DNA from: Streptococcus orisasini
GTDB lineage: Bacteria > Bacillota > Bacilli > Lactobacillales > Streptococcaceae
Direction: 5' to 3'
Length of the DNA stretch: 41,011 bases
Assembly (NCBI RefSeq): GCF_001431045.1
Contig: NZ_BCLE01000046.1
Location: 1 to 41,011 of the forward strand
The position numbers and the translations under genes were made by a program. This document shows positions 16,667 to 26,579 of the stretch, piece by piece; position 1 is the stretch's first letter, and each line of letters opens with the position of its first letter. The notes beneath the pieces were generated by a model. It was not told the DNA's origin and did not search any database. It worked only from the letters and a program-made list of their open reading frames with translations.

Positions 16667-18418
16667 ATGAAAGAATTATTTATCGGAAATTACGGTTTAG
16701 AACAAGTCGGACAGCGATTGACAGCTAAAGGCTGGGTCGCTAATATTAGAAATCACGGAAAGCTGGCCTTTATTGAACTGCGTGACCGAGAAGGACTTTT
16801 GCAGGTGTTTGTAGATGGCCAGATTGCTGATTTTGAAAAGCTCCATGAGCTGCATAAGGAAAGTATTTTAGCAGTGACAGGAGAAATCGTTGCCCGCGAT
16901 GAGCGCTTTGTCAATCCCCATATTAAATCGGGACAAGTTGAGCTGCGGGCAGAAAAAATTGACATTATTGCTAACAGCAAGGCACTGCCTTTTGAATTGG
17001 ACAATCATGCTCATGCTGGCGAGGAAATCCGTCAGAAATACCGCTATCTAGATTTGCGTCGTGAGAAGATGACAGCTAACTTGAAGCTGCGCCATCAAGT
17101 CACACAGGCCATCCGCAATTATCTCAATCAGGCTGATTTTATTGATGTTGAGACGCCTTATTTGACCAAATCAACGCCGGAAGGTGCCCGTGATTTCTTG
17201 GTACCGTCGCGCGTCTTCAAAAATCAGTTCTATGCTCTGCCACAGAGCCCGCAGATGTTAAAACAACTCCTCATGGGAGCAGGGCTTGAGCGCTACTATC
17301 AGATTGTCCGCTGCTTTCGTGACGAGGATCTGCGCGGTGACCGCCAGCCTGAATTTACTCAGGTTGACTTGGAGATGAGCTTTGTCAGCGAAGAAGATGT
17401 CAGACAGCTAGTAGAAGGCATGCTCAAAGCGGTAGTCAAGGCCAGCAGAGGCATTGAATTGACAGCTGATTTTCCGATAATTTCCTATGCAGAAGCTATG
17501 CGCCGCTTTGGTTCTGACAAACCAGATACCCGTTTTGCCATGGAACTTAAGGATCTGACAGAATTTTCCAAAGGCAATCCGTCGCTCTTTCTACAAAAAG
17601 GCCTCAAAAAAGAAAATGGGGCTGTCATGGGAATCTGTGCTAAAAATGCTGCCGAGGCCTTTACCAATCGGCAAATGGCTGGATTAAAACAATTGGTCAT
17701 GGATTTCGGAGTTGCCGGTTTTGCGACAGCAACCATAGAAAATGGTCAAATTACAGGTTCGCTCAAATCTACTTTTAAGGAGCATAATGCTGAATTGCTG
17801 GACTTATTTGCAGCTGAAGATGGAGATCTCATCTTCTTTGTAACAGGTCCGCTCAGACGTGTCCAAGAGGCTCTGGGAGGCCTTCGTATCAGATTAGCCA
17901 AAGATTTGGGTCTAATCGATAATAATAAATTGAATTTCCTCTGGGTAACTGACTGGCCGCTGCTTGAGTGGAATGATGATTTGGGTCGTTATCAGGCCAT
18001 GCACCATCCTTTTACTCAGGGAGCCTTTGAAGAAGGCAGCGACTGGCAGGAAAATCCTGAAAAGATTATGAGCAAGGCCTATGACATCGTTCTAAACGGT
18101 TATGAAATCGGCGGCGGAAGTCTGCGGATCCATGAGCGTAAGGCCCAAGAAGCCATGTTTGAGCTGCTGGGCATGAAAAAAGAAGATTATGAGCGTGATT
18201 TTGGTTTCTTCCTGGAAGCTCTGGACTATGGTTTCCCGCCTCATGGAGGTCTTGCTCTGGGACTTGACCGCTTGGTCATGATTTTAGCAGGAGAAGAAAA
18301 CATCCGCGAGGTTATTGCCTTTCCTAAAAACGGTCAGGGAGCTGATCCAATGCTTGAAAGTCCAAGCTTTGTCGGGGAGCATCAGCTGGCAGAACTGCGT
18401 CTTGCTTTGCGTGACTAA
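16667..18418 (+). CDS. aspS: Aspartyl-tRNA synthetase, probably non-discriminating (Asp/Asn)
   Basis: A class IIb synthetase of 583 aa: N-terminal OB-fold anticodon domain, catalytic core with motif 2 (FRDEDLRGDRQPEFTQ) and motif 3 (GLALGLDRL), and the bacterial GAD insertion. His30 in IRNHGKLAF stands where bacterial AspRS enzymes that also charge tRNA-Asn carry His; discriminating enzymes read RRDLG here. The gene is headed by a T-box with an Asn specifier and followed by gatCAB, the amidotransferase that converts Asp-tRNA-Asn to Asn-tRNA-Asn. So it most likely makes Asp-tRNA-Asn for transamidation. A separate housekeeping AspRS beside hisS would be expected elsewhere in the genome. The start has GAGGAAATC ahead of the ATG. 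Confidence 0.93.
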   Translation: MKELFIGNYGLEQVGQRLTAKGWVANIRNHGKLAFIELRDREGLLQVFVDGQIADFEKLHELHKESILAVTGEIVARDERFVNPHIKSGQVELRAEKIDIIANSKALPFELDNHAHAGEEIRQKYRYLDLRREKMTANLKLRHQVTQAIRNYLNQADFIDVETPYLTKSTPEGARDFLVPSRVFKNQFYALPQSPQMLKQLLMGAGLERYYQIVRCFRDEDLRGDRQPEFTQVDLEMSFVSEEDVRQLVEGMLKAVVKASRGIELTADFPIISYAEAMRRFGSDKPDTRFAMELKDLTEFSKGNPSLFLQKGLKKENGAVMGICAKNAAEAFTNRQMAGLKQLVMDFGVAGFATATIENGQITGSLKSTFKEHNAELLDLFAAEDGDLIFFVTGPLRRVQEALGGLRIRLAKDLGLIDNNKLNFLWVTDWPLLEWNDDLGRYQAMHHPFTQGAFEEGSDWQENPEKIMSKAYDIVLNGYEIGGGSLRIHERKAQEAMFELLGMKKEDYERDFGFFLEALDYGFPPHGGLALGLDRLVMILAGEENIREVIAFPKNGQGADPMLESPSFVGEHQLAELRLALRD

Positions 18419-18475
18419 GCTGCTGGTTTTATGGTAAAATAAAAAAGTTAGTGATATTTTATTAAGGAGAAAATA

Positions 18476-18778
18476 ATGAAGATTTCAGAAGCAGAAGTTC
18501 GCCATGTGGCCAATTTGTCGAAGTTGAAATTCTCAGATAACGAAACAAAGGAATTTGCAACGACCTTGACTAAGATTGTTGACATGGTCGAATTACTAAA
18601 TGAAGTTGACACGGAGGGTGTGCCCTTTACTTCCAATGTAGCTGACAACATCAACTACATGCGCGAAGATGTTTCAGTACCGGGCTGGAACCGTGATGAT
18701 CTGTTCAAAAATGTTCCAGAGCACGAAGACGGTTTGATTAAAGTTCCGGCAATTATTGATGATGGAGGAGACGCCTAA
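18476..18778 (+). CDS. gatC: Asp/Glu-tRNA amidotransferase subunit C
   Basis: The 100-aa GatC subunit wraps around and stabilises GatA in the GatCAB complex that amidates Glu-tRNA-Gln and Asp-tRNA-Asn. It begins [17 protein letters not shown], the usual GatC start, after an AAGGAG ribosome site. The stop overlaps the gatA start (TAATG), so translation is coupled. It follows aspS after 57 nt with no terminator between them, which supports one aspS-gatCAB transcript. Confidence 0.96.
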   Translation: MKISEAEVRHVANLSKLKFSDNETKEFATTLTKIVDMVELLNEVDTEGVPFTSNVADNINYMREDVSVPGWNRDDLFKNVPEHEDGLIKVPAIIDDGGDA

Positions 18779-20244
18779 TGACTTTTAATACTAAATCAAT
18801 TGATGAATTGCACGATCTTCTTGTTAACAAAGAAATTTCGGCTCTTGAATTGACCAAGTCTGCTTTGGAAGATATTAAGAAACGTGAGGAATCAGTCGGC
18901 TCCTTTATCACAGTAACAGAAGAAGAGGCCTTGGCACAGGCCGCTGCTATTGATGAAAAAGGCATTGATGCAGACAATGTTATGTCTGGTATTCCGCTTG
19001 CTGTTAAGGATAATATTTCAACCAAGAATATTCTGACCACTGCTGCGTCAAAAATGCTTTATAATTACAAGCCAATTTTTGATGCGACATCTGTTGAAAA
19101 ACTTTACGGCAAGGATATGATTATTGTTGGTAAAACCAACATGGATGAATTTGCCATGGGCGGTTCAACAGAAAATTCCTACTTTAAACTGACAAAAAAT
19201 GCTTGGAATCAGGATAAGGTTGCCGGCGGTTCTTCAGGCGGCTCTGCAACGGCAGTTGCTGCCGGTCAGGTGCGTCTGTCGCTTGGTTCTGATACTGGCG
19301 GTTCTATTCGTCAGCCTGCAGCCTTCAATGGAGTTGTTGGGCTTAAGCCGACTTACGGCCGTGTATCCCGCTTTGGTTTGATTGCCTTTGGTTCTTCACT
19401 GGATCAAATCGGACCTTTTTCGCAAACCGTTAAAGAAAATGCCCAGTTACTCAATGTTATCTCAGGTCATGATAAGAAGGATTCTACTTCTTCACAAGTG
19501 GAAGTGCCTGATTTCACCCAGTTTATCGGTAAAGACATCAAGGGAATGAAGATTGCTCTTCCTAAAGAATATGTGGGCCAAGGTATTGATGAAAAAGTTA
19601 AAGAAACGATTTTGAAAGCCGCTAAGCAGCTTGAAAATTTAGGCGCTGTTGTTGAGGAAGTCAGTCTGCCACACAGTAAATATGGTGTTGCTGTTTACTA
19701 TATTATTGCTTCATCAGAAGCATCTTCAAACTTGCAGCGTTTTGATGGAATTCGTTATGGCTATCGCACGGAAGATTATGAAAATCTTGAGGATGTCTAT
19801 GTTAATACCCGCAGCGAAGGCTTTGGCGAAGAAGTTAAACGCCGCATTATGCTGGGAACCTTCAGCCTGTCGTCTGGTTACTATGATGCCTACTTTAAAA
19901 AAGCAGGGCAAGTGCGGACGCTTATCATGGAAGACTTCAAGAAAGTCTTTGCGGACTATGATTTGATTTTAGGACCGACAGCACCGACTGTTGCCTATGA
20001 TTTGGATTCGCAGCATCAGGATCCTGTTGCCATGTATCTAGCTGACCTTTTGACTATCCCTGTGAATTTGGCCGGTCTGCCAGGAATTTCTATTCCTGCC
20101 GGATTTGCTGATGGTTTGCCTGTCGGCATGCAGCTGATTGGAAAACCGTTTGATGAACAAACTATCTATCAAGTAGCAGCAGCATTTGAAGCAAGTACGG
20201 ATTATCATAAACAACAGCCAGTCATTTTTGGAGGTGGCAACTAA
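18778..20244 (+). CDS. gatA: Asp/Glu-tRNA amidotransferase subunit A
   Basis: GatA is the amidase subunit: it releases ammonia from glutamine and channels it to GatB. The 488-aa protein is full length. The Ser-cisSer-Lys triad of the amidase signature family is visible: Lys77 (AVKDNI), Ser152 (GGSSGGS) and Ser176 ([10 protein letters not shown]). It overlaps gatC and gatB by one base each, so the three subunits are made in a coupled way. No anomalies are seen. Confidence 0.98.
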   Translation: MTFNTKSIDELHDLLVNKEISALELTKSALEDIKKREESVGSFITVTEEEALAQAAAIDEKGIDADNVMSGIPLAVKDNISTKNILTTAASKMLYNYKPIFDATSVEKLYGKDMIIVGKTNMDEFAMGGSTENSYFKLTKNAWNQDKVAGGSSGGSATAVAAGQVRLSLGSDTGGSIRQPAAFNGVVGLKPTYGRVSRFGLIAFGSSLDQIGPFSQTVKENAQLLNVISGHDKKDSTSSQVEVPDFTQFIGKDIKGMKIALPKEYVGQGIDEKVKETILKAAKQLENLGAVVEEVSLPHSKYGVAVYYIIASSEASSNLQRFDGIRYGYRTEDYENLEDVYVNTRSEGFGEEVKRRIMLGTFSLSSGYYDAYFKKAGQVRTLIMEDFKKVFADYDLILGPTAPTVAYDLDSQHQDPVAMYLADLLTIPVNLAGLPGISIPAGFADGLPVGMQLIGKPFDEQTIYQVAAAFEASTDYHKQQPVIFGGGN

Positions 20245-21677
20245 TGAATTTTGAAACTATCATCGGATTAGAAGTCCACGTTGAATTAAAAACAAATTCT
20301 AAAATTTTCTCACCTGCACCGGCGCATTTTGGCGAAGATCCAAATGCTAATACCAATATCGTTGACTGGTCTTTCCCTGGCGTCTTGCCTGTCATGAATA
20401 AAGGGGTCATTGATTATGGAATCAAGGCGGCCTTGGCGCTTAACATGGATATTCACCAGCGCATGCATTTTGACCGTAAAAACTATTTCTACCCTGACAA
20501 TCCAAAGGCCTATCAAATTTCACAGTTTGACGAGCCTATTGGCTACAACGGCTGGATTGATATTGAATTAGAAGACGGCAGCACCAAGAAAATCCGCATT
20601 GAACGTGCCCACTTGGAAGAAGATGCCGGTAAAAATACGCACGGTGCAGACGGCTATTCCTATGTCGATCTTAACCGTCAGGGCGTTCCTTTGATTGAAA
20701 TCGTATCAGAAGCTGATATGCGCTCACCTGAAGAAGCCTATGCTTACTTAACAGCTCTTAAAGAAATTATCCAATACACAGGAATTTCCGATGTTAAGAT
20801 GGAAGAAGGCTCCATGCGGGTTGATGCCAACATTTCTATCCGTCCTTATGGACAGAAAGAATTTGGCGTTAAGACTGAGCTGAAGAATCTGAACTCCTTT
20901 AATTTTGTTCGCCGCGGTTTGGCCTATGAAGAAAAACGTCAGGCAGAAGTTCTGCGTTCCGGCGGTCAAATTCAGCAGGAAACGCGCCGCTATGATGAAA
21001 CAACTGGTGAAACAGTACTGATGCGTGTCAAAGAAGGTTCAGCCGACTACCGTTATTTCCCAGAACCTGATCTGCCAATCTTTGAGATTGAAGATGAGTG
21101 GATTGAAAAAGTACGTGTAGAGCTGCCTGCTTTTCCGCAAGAACGCCGTGCCAAGTATATCAATGATCTGGGCTTATCAGATTACGATGCTGTTCAGCTG
21201 ACAAGCTCAAAAGCCATTTCAGATTTCTTTGAAGCTGCAGTAGCTGAAGGAGCAGATGCTAAATCTGTTTCTAACTGGCTGCAAGGAGATATTGCTCAAT
21301 ACCTCAATGCAGAGGGTCAAACAATTGATCAAATCGGCTTAACCCCTGAAAACCTAACAGAAATGCTGCAATTAGTAGCAGACGGAACAATTTCCTCTAA
21401 AATAGCTAAAAAAGTTTTCCTTCATTTGGCTAAAAACGGCGGATCCGCAGAAGCCTATGTCAAATCAGCTGGCCTTGTTCAAATATCAGACCCAGCTCAG
21501 CTCCTGCCAATCATCCAAGAAGTCTTTGTTAACAACGAAAAAGCTCTTAATGACTACAAAGGCGGCAACAAAAATGCAGCCAAGTCCCTTGTCGGCCAAA
21601 TCATGAAAGCCACCAAAGGACAGGCCAATCCACAAGTCGCACAAAAACTGCTTAATGAAGAATTGGCGAAATTATAA
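20244..21677 (+). CDS. gatB: Asp/Glu-tRNA amidotransferase subunit B
   Basis: GatB binds the mischarged tRNA, activates the Glu or Asp side chain by phosphorylation with ATP, and receives ammonia from GatA. At 477 aa it has the full cradle domain (GLEVHVEL, the metal-site region with HLEEDAGK, and [10 protein letters not shown]) and the C-terminal YqeY-like tRNA-binding tail. It is the last gene of the operon and is followed directly by a strong terminator. Confidence 0.98.
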   Translation: MNFETIIGLEVHVELKTNSKIFSPAPAHFGEDPNANTNIVDWSFPGVLPVMNKGVIDYGIKAALALNMDIHQRMHFDRKNYFYPDNPKAYQISQFDEPIGYNGWIDIELEDGSTKKIRIERAHLEEDAGKNTHGADGYSYVDLNRQGVPLIEIVSEADMRSPEEAYAYLTALKEIIQYTGISDVKMEEGSMRVDANISIRPYGQKEFGVKTELKNLNSFNFVRRGLAYEEKRQAEVLRSGGQIQQETRRYDETTGETVLMRVKEGSADYRYFPEPDLPIFEIEDEWIEKVRVELPAFPQERRAKYINDLGLSDYDAVQLTSSKAISDFFEAAVAEGADAKSVSNWLQGDIAQYLNAEGQTIDQIGLTPENLTEMLQLVADGTISSKIAKKVFLHLAKNGGSAEAYVKSAGLVQISDPAQLLPIIQEVFVNNEKALNDYKGGNKNAAKSLVGQIMKATKGQANPQVAQKLLNEELAKL

Positions 21678-21681
21678 ATTT

Positions 21682-21706
21682 AAAATCGGCTGCGGCCGAT
21701 TTTTTG
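21682..21706 (+). terminator. Terminator of aspS-gatCAB
   Basis: AATCGGC-TGCG-GCCGATT stem-loop followed by a T tract, 5 nt after the gatB stop. Confidence 0.88.
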
Positions 21707-21754
21707 TTGCAAAATTATGCTACAATAAGGAAAAACGTATGATTGGAAGCAGGT

Positions 21755-22663
21755 ATGAAAAAATCATTTAATGGGACAATTCTGGTTGTTCTGGCGGCTG
21801 TTTCTTGGGGCTTATCAGGAGTTTCAGGCCAGTATTTAATGAAACAGGGGATTTCCGTTAATTTATTGACTTCCTTGCGTATGCTCTTATCAGGCACCAT
21901 CTTGCTTGCCCTTGTGATTTGGAAACAGCCTAAGCAAGTCCAAACGGTGCTTAGTGATAAAAAGACATTAAGCAGAATTTTAGTTTTTAGCATATGCGGC
22001 CTTCTTTTCAATCAATTTAGCTATCTGCAAGCTATCCATCATACCAATGCTGGAACGGCAACTGTTCTGCAATATCTGGCGCCGGTTTTAGTTTTGGCCG
22101 TTGTTTGTTTTAAGGATCGCAGTTTGCCGACATTGGGTGAAGTTGCTGCGATTCTTTTAGCCACTTTGGGAACCTTTGTTATAGCAACACATGGACAGCT
22201 GGGAAGTCTGGCTCTGACTCCGGCTGGTCTTTTTTGGGGGCTCTTTTCTGCTGTGACTTATACCCTTTATATGTTTTTGCCTATCAAGTTGATTCAACGA
22301 TGGGGAAGCCTTTTGGTCATTGGTTTGGGCATGCTGATGGGCGGTCTGGTATTTGGTCTAAGTACCCAGTCTTGGCAATACAATCCCCAATTTCAAGCTG
22401 ATAACCTCCTTGCTTATTTTGGCTTAATCATTGTCGGCAGTGTTTTTGCTTATACTGCCTTTTTAAAAGGGGTTAGCCTGATTGGTGCTGTAAAGGGCAG
22501 TCTTTTAGCGACTATTGAGCCAATAGCTGCAATCTTTTTCTCAGCTGCGATCATGAAAGAAGTTTTTTATCCCATGGATTTTTTAGGCATGCTCTTGATT
22601 ATACTGGCTGTCCTCATCATTTCTGTAAGAGATTTATTAGCAGCCAGCAAAGGAAAAATTTGA
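21755..22663 (+). CDS. DMT-superfamily transporter, EamA type
   Basis: A 302-aa integral membrane protein with ten predicted spans arranged as two EamA repeats, beginning MKKSFNGTILVVLAAVSWGL. EamA carriers export or import small metabolites such as amino acids or nucleosides; the substrate here cannot be named. I choose the ATG at 21755, which has GGAAG upstream; an in-frame TTG at 21743 is less likely. An ATG at 21739 with an AAGGA site opens only a 10-codon out-of-frame peptide. It lies after the gatB terminator and has TACAAT as a possible -10 at 21721. Confidence 0.9.
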   Translation: MKKSFNGTILVVLAAVSWGLSGVSGQYLMKQGISVNLLTSLRMLLSGTILLALVIWKQPKQVQTVLSDKKTLSRILVFSICGLLFNQFSYLQAIHHTNAGTATVLQYLAPVLVLAVVCFKDRSLPTLGEVAAILLATLGTFVIATHGQLGSLALTPAGLFWGLFSAVTYTLYMFLPIKLIQRWGSLLVIGLGMLMGGLVFGLSTQSWQYNPQFQADNLLAYFGLIIVGSVFAYTAFLKGVSLIGAVKGSLLATIEPIAAIFFSAAIMKEVFYPMDFLGMLLIILAVLIISVRDLLAASKGKI

Positions 22664-22787
22664 AAAATTTACAGAGGTTTATTTATTGGATTCTTTGGTT
22701 GATTTTGGGATTGGTTCATGTGTCAACAGAGCGGTATAATTGTGGTATAAAGAATGGACTAGGATGCTGTCTGTCTAAAACTATTAA

Positions 22788-22824
22788 AAAATGCATGTCA
22801 TTCACCGTAGATTTCATGCATTTT
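22788..22824 (+). terminator. Perfect 10-bp hairpin before yqeG, likely terminator of the transporter gene
   Basis: AAAATGCATG (22788-22797) and CATGCATTTT (22815-22824) are perfect inverted arms with a 17-nt loop. The following TTTTCTTC is only partly a T tract. Confidence 0.55.
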
Positions 22825-22881
22825 CTTCATGTTTTCAGACTGCCGCAGGTCTTTTTCATCCTCGCCTTATTCTTCATTTTA

Positions 22882-22890
22882 TGTTAAAAT
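22882..22890 (+). promoter_or_regulatory. Extended -10 promoter of the yqeG cluster
   Basis: TGTTAAAAT fits an extended -10 element and lies 30 nt before the GTG start of yqeG. No clear -35 is seen. Confidence 0.4.
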
Positions 22891-22919
22891 AAAGGGTACT
22901 ATTTTATTTGGAGAAGTCT

Positions 22920-23447
22920 GTGAGTATTGAAAATTATCGACCCGATTTTGTGGTGGAAGCTGTTTATGATTTAACCCCTGATAGCCTGCGAAAACACGGG
23001 ATTAAGGCCGTTCTTGTGGATTTGGACAATACCCTGATTGCCTGGAATCATCCTGATGGGACGCCGGAGTTGCGCGACTGGCTGGATAGCATGACTGAAG
23101 CGGATATGCCGGTAGTTGTGGTCTCCAATAATAGCCATGCACGTGTCAGACGTGCGGTGGAGAGGTTTCATGTTGACTTTGTCAGTCGAGCCATGAAACC
23201 TTTTGCGCATGGTATTAACGCGGCAGTCAGCCGCTATGGCTTTTCAAAAGATGAAGTGGTCATGGTGGGGGATCAGCTGATGACAGATATTCGTGCGGCT
23301 CATCGTGCCGGTATTAAAAGTATTCTAGTGAAACCTTTGGTGGAATCAGATGCTTGGAATACCAAATTTAATCGTGCGCGTGAACGCCGTGTTTGGAAAA
23401 AAATTGAAGACAAATATGGTGCATTTGTCTATAAAAAGGAAATTTAA
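22920..23447 (+). CDS. yqeG: YqeG family HAD IIIA-type phosphatase
   Basis: A 175-aa HAD phosphatase with DLDNTLIAWN as motif I, VVSNN as motif II and MVGDQLMTDI as motif IV. Relatives include phosphatidylglycerophosphate phosphatases of mitochondria and plastids, but the role in Firmicutes is not firmly settled. The GTG at 22920 has GGAG six bases upstream; a TTG at 22908 would overlap that ribosome site. It is the first gene of a conserved Firmicute cluster, and the yqeH GTG follows its stop without a gap. Confidence 0.93.
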   Translation: MSIENYRPDFVVEAVYDLTPDSLRKHGIKAVLVDLDNTLIAWNHPDGTPELRDWLDSMTEADMPVVVVSNNSHARVRRAVERFHVDFVSRAMKPFAHGINAAVSRYGFSKDEVVMVGDQLMTDIRAAHRAGIKSILVKPLVESDAWNTKFNRARERRVWKKIEDKYGAFVYKKEI

Positions 23448-24554
23448 GTGGAAGCATTATTTTGTATCGGCTGCGGAGCCCAAATTCAAACAGAAGAAAA
23501 AAGTCGTGCTGGCTATACGCCGCAATCAGCCTTGGAAAAGGGACTGAAAACGGGGGAAGTCTATTGTCAGCGCTGTTTTAGGCTGCGCCATTATAATGAA
23601 ATCACCGATGTTCATATTTCGGATGATGAGTTTTTGAAGCTCTTGCACGAAGTGGGTGACAGCAGCGCTCTGGTTGTCAATGTCGTTGATATTTTTGATT
23701 TTAATGGTTCTGTCATTCCCGGCCTGCCGCGCTTTGTCTCTGGCAATGATATTCTTTTGGTCGGCAATAAAGCTGACATTTTGCCGAAATCTGTCAAGGT
23801 CAGCAAGGTGAAACAATGGCTTAGGGAGAGGGCTCATGAAGAAGGATTTCGCCCGCTTGATGTTCTTTTAACCAGTGCTCAAAATCACTATGCCATTAAA
23901 GATTTGATTGCAGCTATTGAAAAACTGCGCAAGGGCCGTGATGTTTATGTGGTTGGAGTTACCAATGTCGGCAAGTCAACGCTGATTAACGCCATCATTA
24001 AGGAAATTACTGGTGACAAGGATGTGATTACTACCTCACGTTTTCCGGGAACGACGCTGGATAAGATCGAAATTCCGCTGGATGATGGCAGCTATATTTT
24101 TGATACTCCTGGCATTATTCACCGCCATCAGATGGCGCATTATTTGTCAGCTAAGGCTCTCAAGTATATCAGCCCTAAAAAGGAAATCAAGCCTAAGACC
24201 TATCAGCTTAATCCTGAACAAACCCTCTTTTTAGGCGGTCTGGGACGGTTTGATTTTCTTCAGGGAAATAAGCAGGGGTTTACCGCTTATTTTGACAATA
24301 ATCTTAAACTCCACCGGACGAAACTAGCTGGAGCAGATGCTTTTTATGAAAAGCATGCCGGAGAACTTTTGACGCCGCCGGACAAGAAAGAATTGGCAGA
24401 TTTTCCGCAGCTGCTGAGACACGAATTTGCTGTAGATGGAAAAACGGATATTGTCTTTTCCGGCTTAGGCTGGATTCGACTGGCAGGACAGGCAAAGATT
24501 GCTGCTTGGGCACCGCAGGGAGTTGCTGTGGTGACCAGAAAGGCATTAATATAA
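23448..24554 (+). CDS. yqeH: Ribosome biogenesis GTPase YqeH
   Basis: A circularly permuted GTPase needed for 30S subunit assembly. The 368-aa protein starts with a GTG. A zinc finger is formed by Cys6, Cys9, Cys40 and Cys43. G4 NKAD (107-110) precedes G1 GVTNVGKST (170-178), the order that marks circular permutation; the G3 DTPG follows. The C-terminal part is the RNA-binding region. It abuts yqeG and is followed 17 nt later by yhbY, another ribosome assembly factor. Confidence 0.96.
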   Translation: MEALFCIGCGAQIQTEEKSRAGYTPQSALEKGLKTGEVYCQRCFRLRHYNEITDVHISDDEFLKLLHEVGDSSALVVNVVDIFDFNGSVIPGLPRFVSGNDILLVGNKADILPKSVKVSKVKQWLRERAHEEGFRPLDVLLTSAQNHYAIKDLIAAIEKLRKGRDVYVVGVTNVGKSTLINAIIKEITGDKDVITTSRFPGTTLDKIEIPLDDGSYIFDTPGIIHRHQMAHYLSAKALKYISPKKEIKPKTYQLNPEQTLFLGGLGRFDFLQGNKQGFTAYFDNNLKLHRTKLAGADAFYEKHAGELLTPPDKKELADFPQLLRHEFAVDGKTDIVFSGLGWIRLAGQAKIAAWAPQGVAVVTRKALI

Positions 24555-24571
24555 AATGAAAAAGGAAGCTT

Positions 24572-24883
24572 ATGGCATTAACAAGTAAACAAAGAGCCTT
24601 TTTAAAGAGTCAGGCGCACTCACTAAAACCGATTATCCAAATCGGCAAGAATGGCTTAAACGATCAGATTAAAACGAGTATCCGAAGCGCTCTGGATGCG
24701 CGTGAATTGATTAAAGTAACACTGTTGCAGAATACGGATGAGAATATCCATGAGGTTGCAGAGATTTTGGAAGAGGAGATTGGCCTGGAGACAGTACTGA
24801 AAATTGGCCGTATTTTGATCCTGTATAAGGAATCAAGCCGCAAGGACAATCGGAAGATTTCAGCTAAAGTTAAAACAATCTAA
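24572..24883 (+). CDS. yhbY: YhbY-type RNA-binding protein (CRM domain)
   Basis: The 103-aa protein is one CRS1-YhbY (CRM) domain, a KH-like fold that binds pre-ribosomal RNA. MALTSKQRAFLKSQAHSLKP and the IGKNGL loop, which acts as the GxxG motif, are typical. The start follows AAGGAAG. It lies between yqeH and nadD in the conserved order; an accessory role in ribosome assembly is inferred from family and context. Confidence 0.94.
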   Translation: MALTSKQRAFLKSQAHSLKPIIQIGKNGLNDQIKTSIRSALDARELIKVTLLQNTDENIHEVAEILEEEIGLETVLKIGRILILYKESSRKDNRKISAKVKTI

Positions 24884-24910
24884 AGAGTTAATTTTGATAG
24901 TGGAGGCAAG

Positions 24911-25543
24911 ATGGCTTTAGAACTGTTGACACCTTTTACCAAGGTGGAATTGGAAGAAGAAAAAAAAGATAGTAACCGAAGACAAATTGGTATTTTGGGA
25001 GGAAATTTCAACCCTGTCCATAATGCTCATTTGGTTGTTGCTGATCAGGTAAGGCAGCAGTTAGGACTTGACCAGGTGCTGCTGATGCCTGAATTTATAC
25101 CGCCTCATGTTGATAAGAAAGAAACGATTGATGAAAAGCACCGTCTAAAGATGCTGCAGCTAGCGATTGAAGGCATTGAAGGTCTGGATATTGAGACTAT
25201 AGAGCTTGAACGAAAAGGCATCAGCTATACCTACGACACTATGAAATTGCTGACAGAAAAAAATCCCGATGTAGATTATTATTTCATCATCGGAGCTGAT
25301 ATGGTGGATTATCTGCCCAAATGGCATAAGATTAATGAATTAATGCAGCTGGTGCAGTTTGTCGGTGTCCAGCGGCCTAAGTATAAGGCTGGAACATCTT
25401 ATCCGGTGATATGGGTGGACGTGCCCTTGATGGATATTTCATCCAGTATGCTCAGAGAATTTATCCGGAAAAATCGGAAGCCTAATTTTCTGCTGCCTAA
25501 ATCAGTTTTGGATTATATTGAGAAAGAAGGGCTTTATCAATGA
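24911..25543 (+). CDS. nadD: Nicotinate-nucleotide adenylyltransferase
   Basis: NadD joins nicotinate mononucleotide and ATP to make deamido-NAD, a required step of NAD synthesis. The 210-aa protein has an N-terminal lead of about 25 residues typical of streptococci, then [12 protein letters not shown] (the nucleotidyltransferase H-x-x-H type motif) and the C-terminal [10 protein letters not shown] motif that binds the ATP phosphates. The ATG has GGAGG upstream. It overlaps the next gene, yqeK, by four bases. Confidence 0.97.
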   Translation: MALELLTPFTKVELEEEKKDSNRRQIGILGGNFNPVHNAHLVVADQVRQQLGLDQVLLMPEFIPPHVDKKETIDEKHRLKMLQLAIEGIEGLDIETIELERKGISYTYDTMKLLTEKNPDVDYYFIIGADMVDYLPKWHKINELMQLVQFVGVQRPKYKAGTSYPVIWVDVPLMDISSSMLREFIRKNRKPNFLLPKSVLDYIEKEGLYQ

Positions 25544-26133
25544 CCTATGAAACCTATGTTAGCATGACCCGTGAGAACCTGCTGGAAAAGCTCAAATCTC
25601 AGGTCTCTAAAAAACGCCTGCAGCATATGCTGGGGGTGGAAAAAGCAAGTATCTACTTGGCTGAGATTAATGGCTATGATCCCGAAAAAGCAGGGCTTGC
25701 AGGGCTTTTGCATGACTATGCCAAAGAGCTCTCCAATGAAGAGTTTTTGGCTTTGATTGATAAATACCATTTGAATCCCGAGCTTAAAAATTGGGGCAAT
25801 GAAGTCTGGCACGGCCTCGTGGGTATTTACAAAATTCAAGAAGATTTAGGTTTAAAGGATAAAGAGATTCTGCGGGCAATTGAAATTCATACGGTTGGCA
25901 GTTCTGAGATGACCATGCTGGATAAAATCGTCTATGTTGCAGACTATATTGAATGCAATCGCGATTTTCCGGGAGTCAATAAAGCGCGTGAGATAGCGGA
26001 GCAATCGCTGGATGAGGCAGTGGCCTTTGAAACCGTTCATACGGTTGAGCATCTGGCGCACAGGGCAGTGCCGATTTACCCGCAGACAATTGAAACCTAC
26101 AATGCTTATGTGGGTTATTTAAGAGAGGACTAA
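25540..26133 (+). CDS. yqeK: HD-domain hydrolase YqeK (diadenosine tetraphosphate hydrolase)
   Basis: A 197-aa HD-superfamily metal hydrolase with the His-Asp pair at 58-59 ([10 protein letters not shown]). The YqeK family cuts diadenosine tetraphosphate symmetrically into two ADP molecules and so limits this alarmone. It overlaps nadD (ATGA), and its stop abuts the rsfS ATG, so expression is tightly coupled with NAD synthesis and ribosome silencing. The activity assignment comes from family knowledge. Confidence 0.93.
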   Translation: MTYETYVSMTRENLLEKLKSQVSKKRLQHMLGVEKASIYLAEINGYDPEKAGLAGLLHDYAKELSNEEFLALIDKYHLNPELKNWGNEVWHGLVGIYKIQEDLGLKDKEILRAIEIHTVGSSEMTMLDKIVYVADYIECNRDFPGVNKAREIAEQSLDEAVAFETVHTVEHLAHRAVPIYPQTIETYNAYVGYLRED

Positions 26134-26499
26134 ATGAAGGAAAAAGACTTACTGAAATTAATTGTTAAAGCTGCTGATGAAAAGCGGGCTGAAGATATTG
26201 TTGTGCTTGATCTAGCTGGTTTAAGCAGTTTGACAGATTATTTCGCCATCATGAGTGCTATGAACAGCCGTCAGTTGGAAGCTATTTCGGATAATATCCG
26301 TGAAAAGGTTAAGGAAGCTGGAGGCAATGCCAGCCATATTGAAGGTGATTCTAAGGGTGGCTGGGTGCTGCTTGACCTCAATGATGTCGTTGTGCATATC
26401 TTTTCAGAAGAGGAACGGTATCACTACAATCTCGAAAAACTCTGGCATGAAGCACCGATATTGGATATTAATGACTTTTTGCCGCAAAATGACGAATAA
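26134..26499 (+). CDS. rsfS: Ribosomal silencing factor RsfS
   Basis: RsfS binds ribosomal protein uL14 on the 50S subunit and blocks subunit joining when nutrients are scarce. The 121-aa protein has the standard DUF143 fold and motifs, e.g. [18 protein letters not shown] and [15 protein letters not shown]. It starts directly after the yqeK stop, and a hairpin terminator begins right at its own stop. Confidence 0.96.
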   Translation: MKEKDLLKLIVKAADEKRAEDIVVLDLAGLSSLTDYFAIMSAMNSRQLEAISDNIREKVKEAGGNASHIEGDSKGGWVLLDLNDVVVHIFSEEERYHYNLEKLWHEAPILDINDFLPQNDE

Positions 26500-26527
26500 A
26501 AAACAGCAGTCTTTTGGCTGCTGTTTT
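26500..26527 (+). terminator. Hairpin after rsfS
   Basis: AAAACAGCAG (26500-26509) and CTGCTGTTTT (26518-26527) form a perfect 10-bp stem with an 8-nt loop. Since yqeM lies just beyond without a clear promoter, read-through probably occurs. Confidence 0.65.
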
Positions 26528-26579
26528 GATAAAAGAGAAAGGACAAAAGGCAAGCAAAGCGAGCCTTACCCGAAAAAAG

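Noticed and set aside
22660..22887. 75-codon open frame between the DMT transporter and yqeG
   Set aside because: It starts with TTG inside the end of the transporter gene, has no ribosome site, and runs through a perfect hairpin; its hydrophobic tail follows from T-rich sequence.
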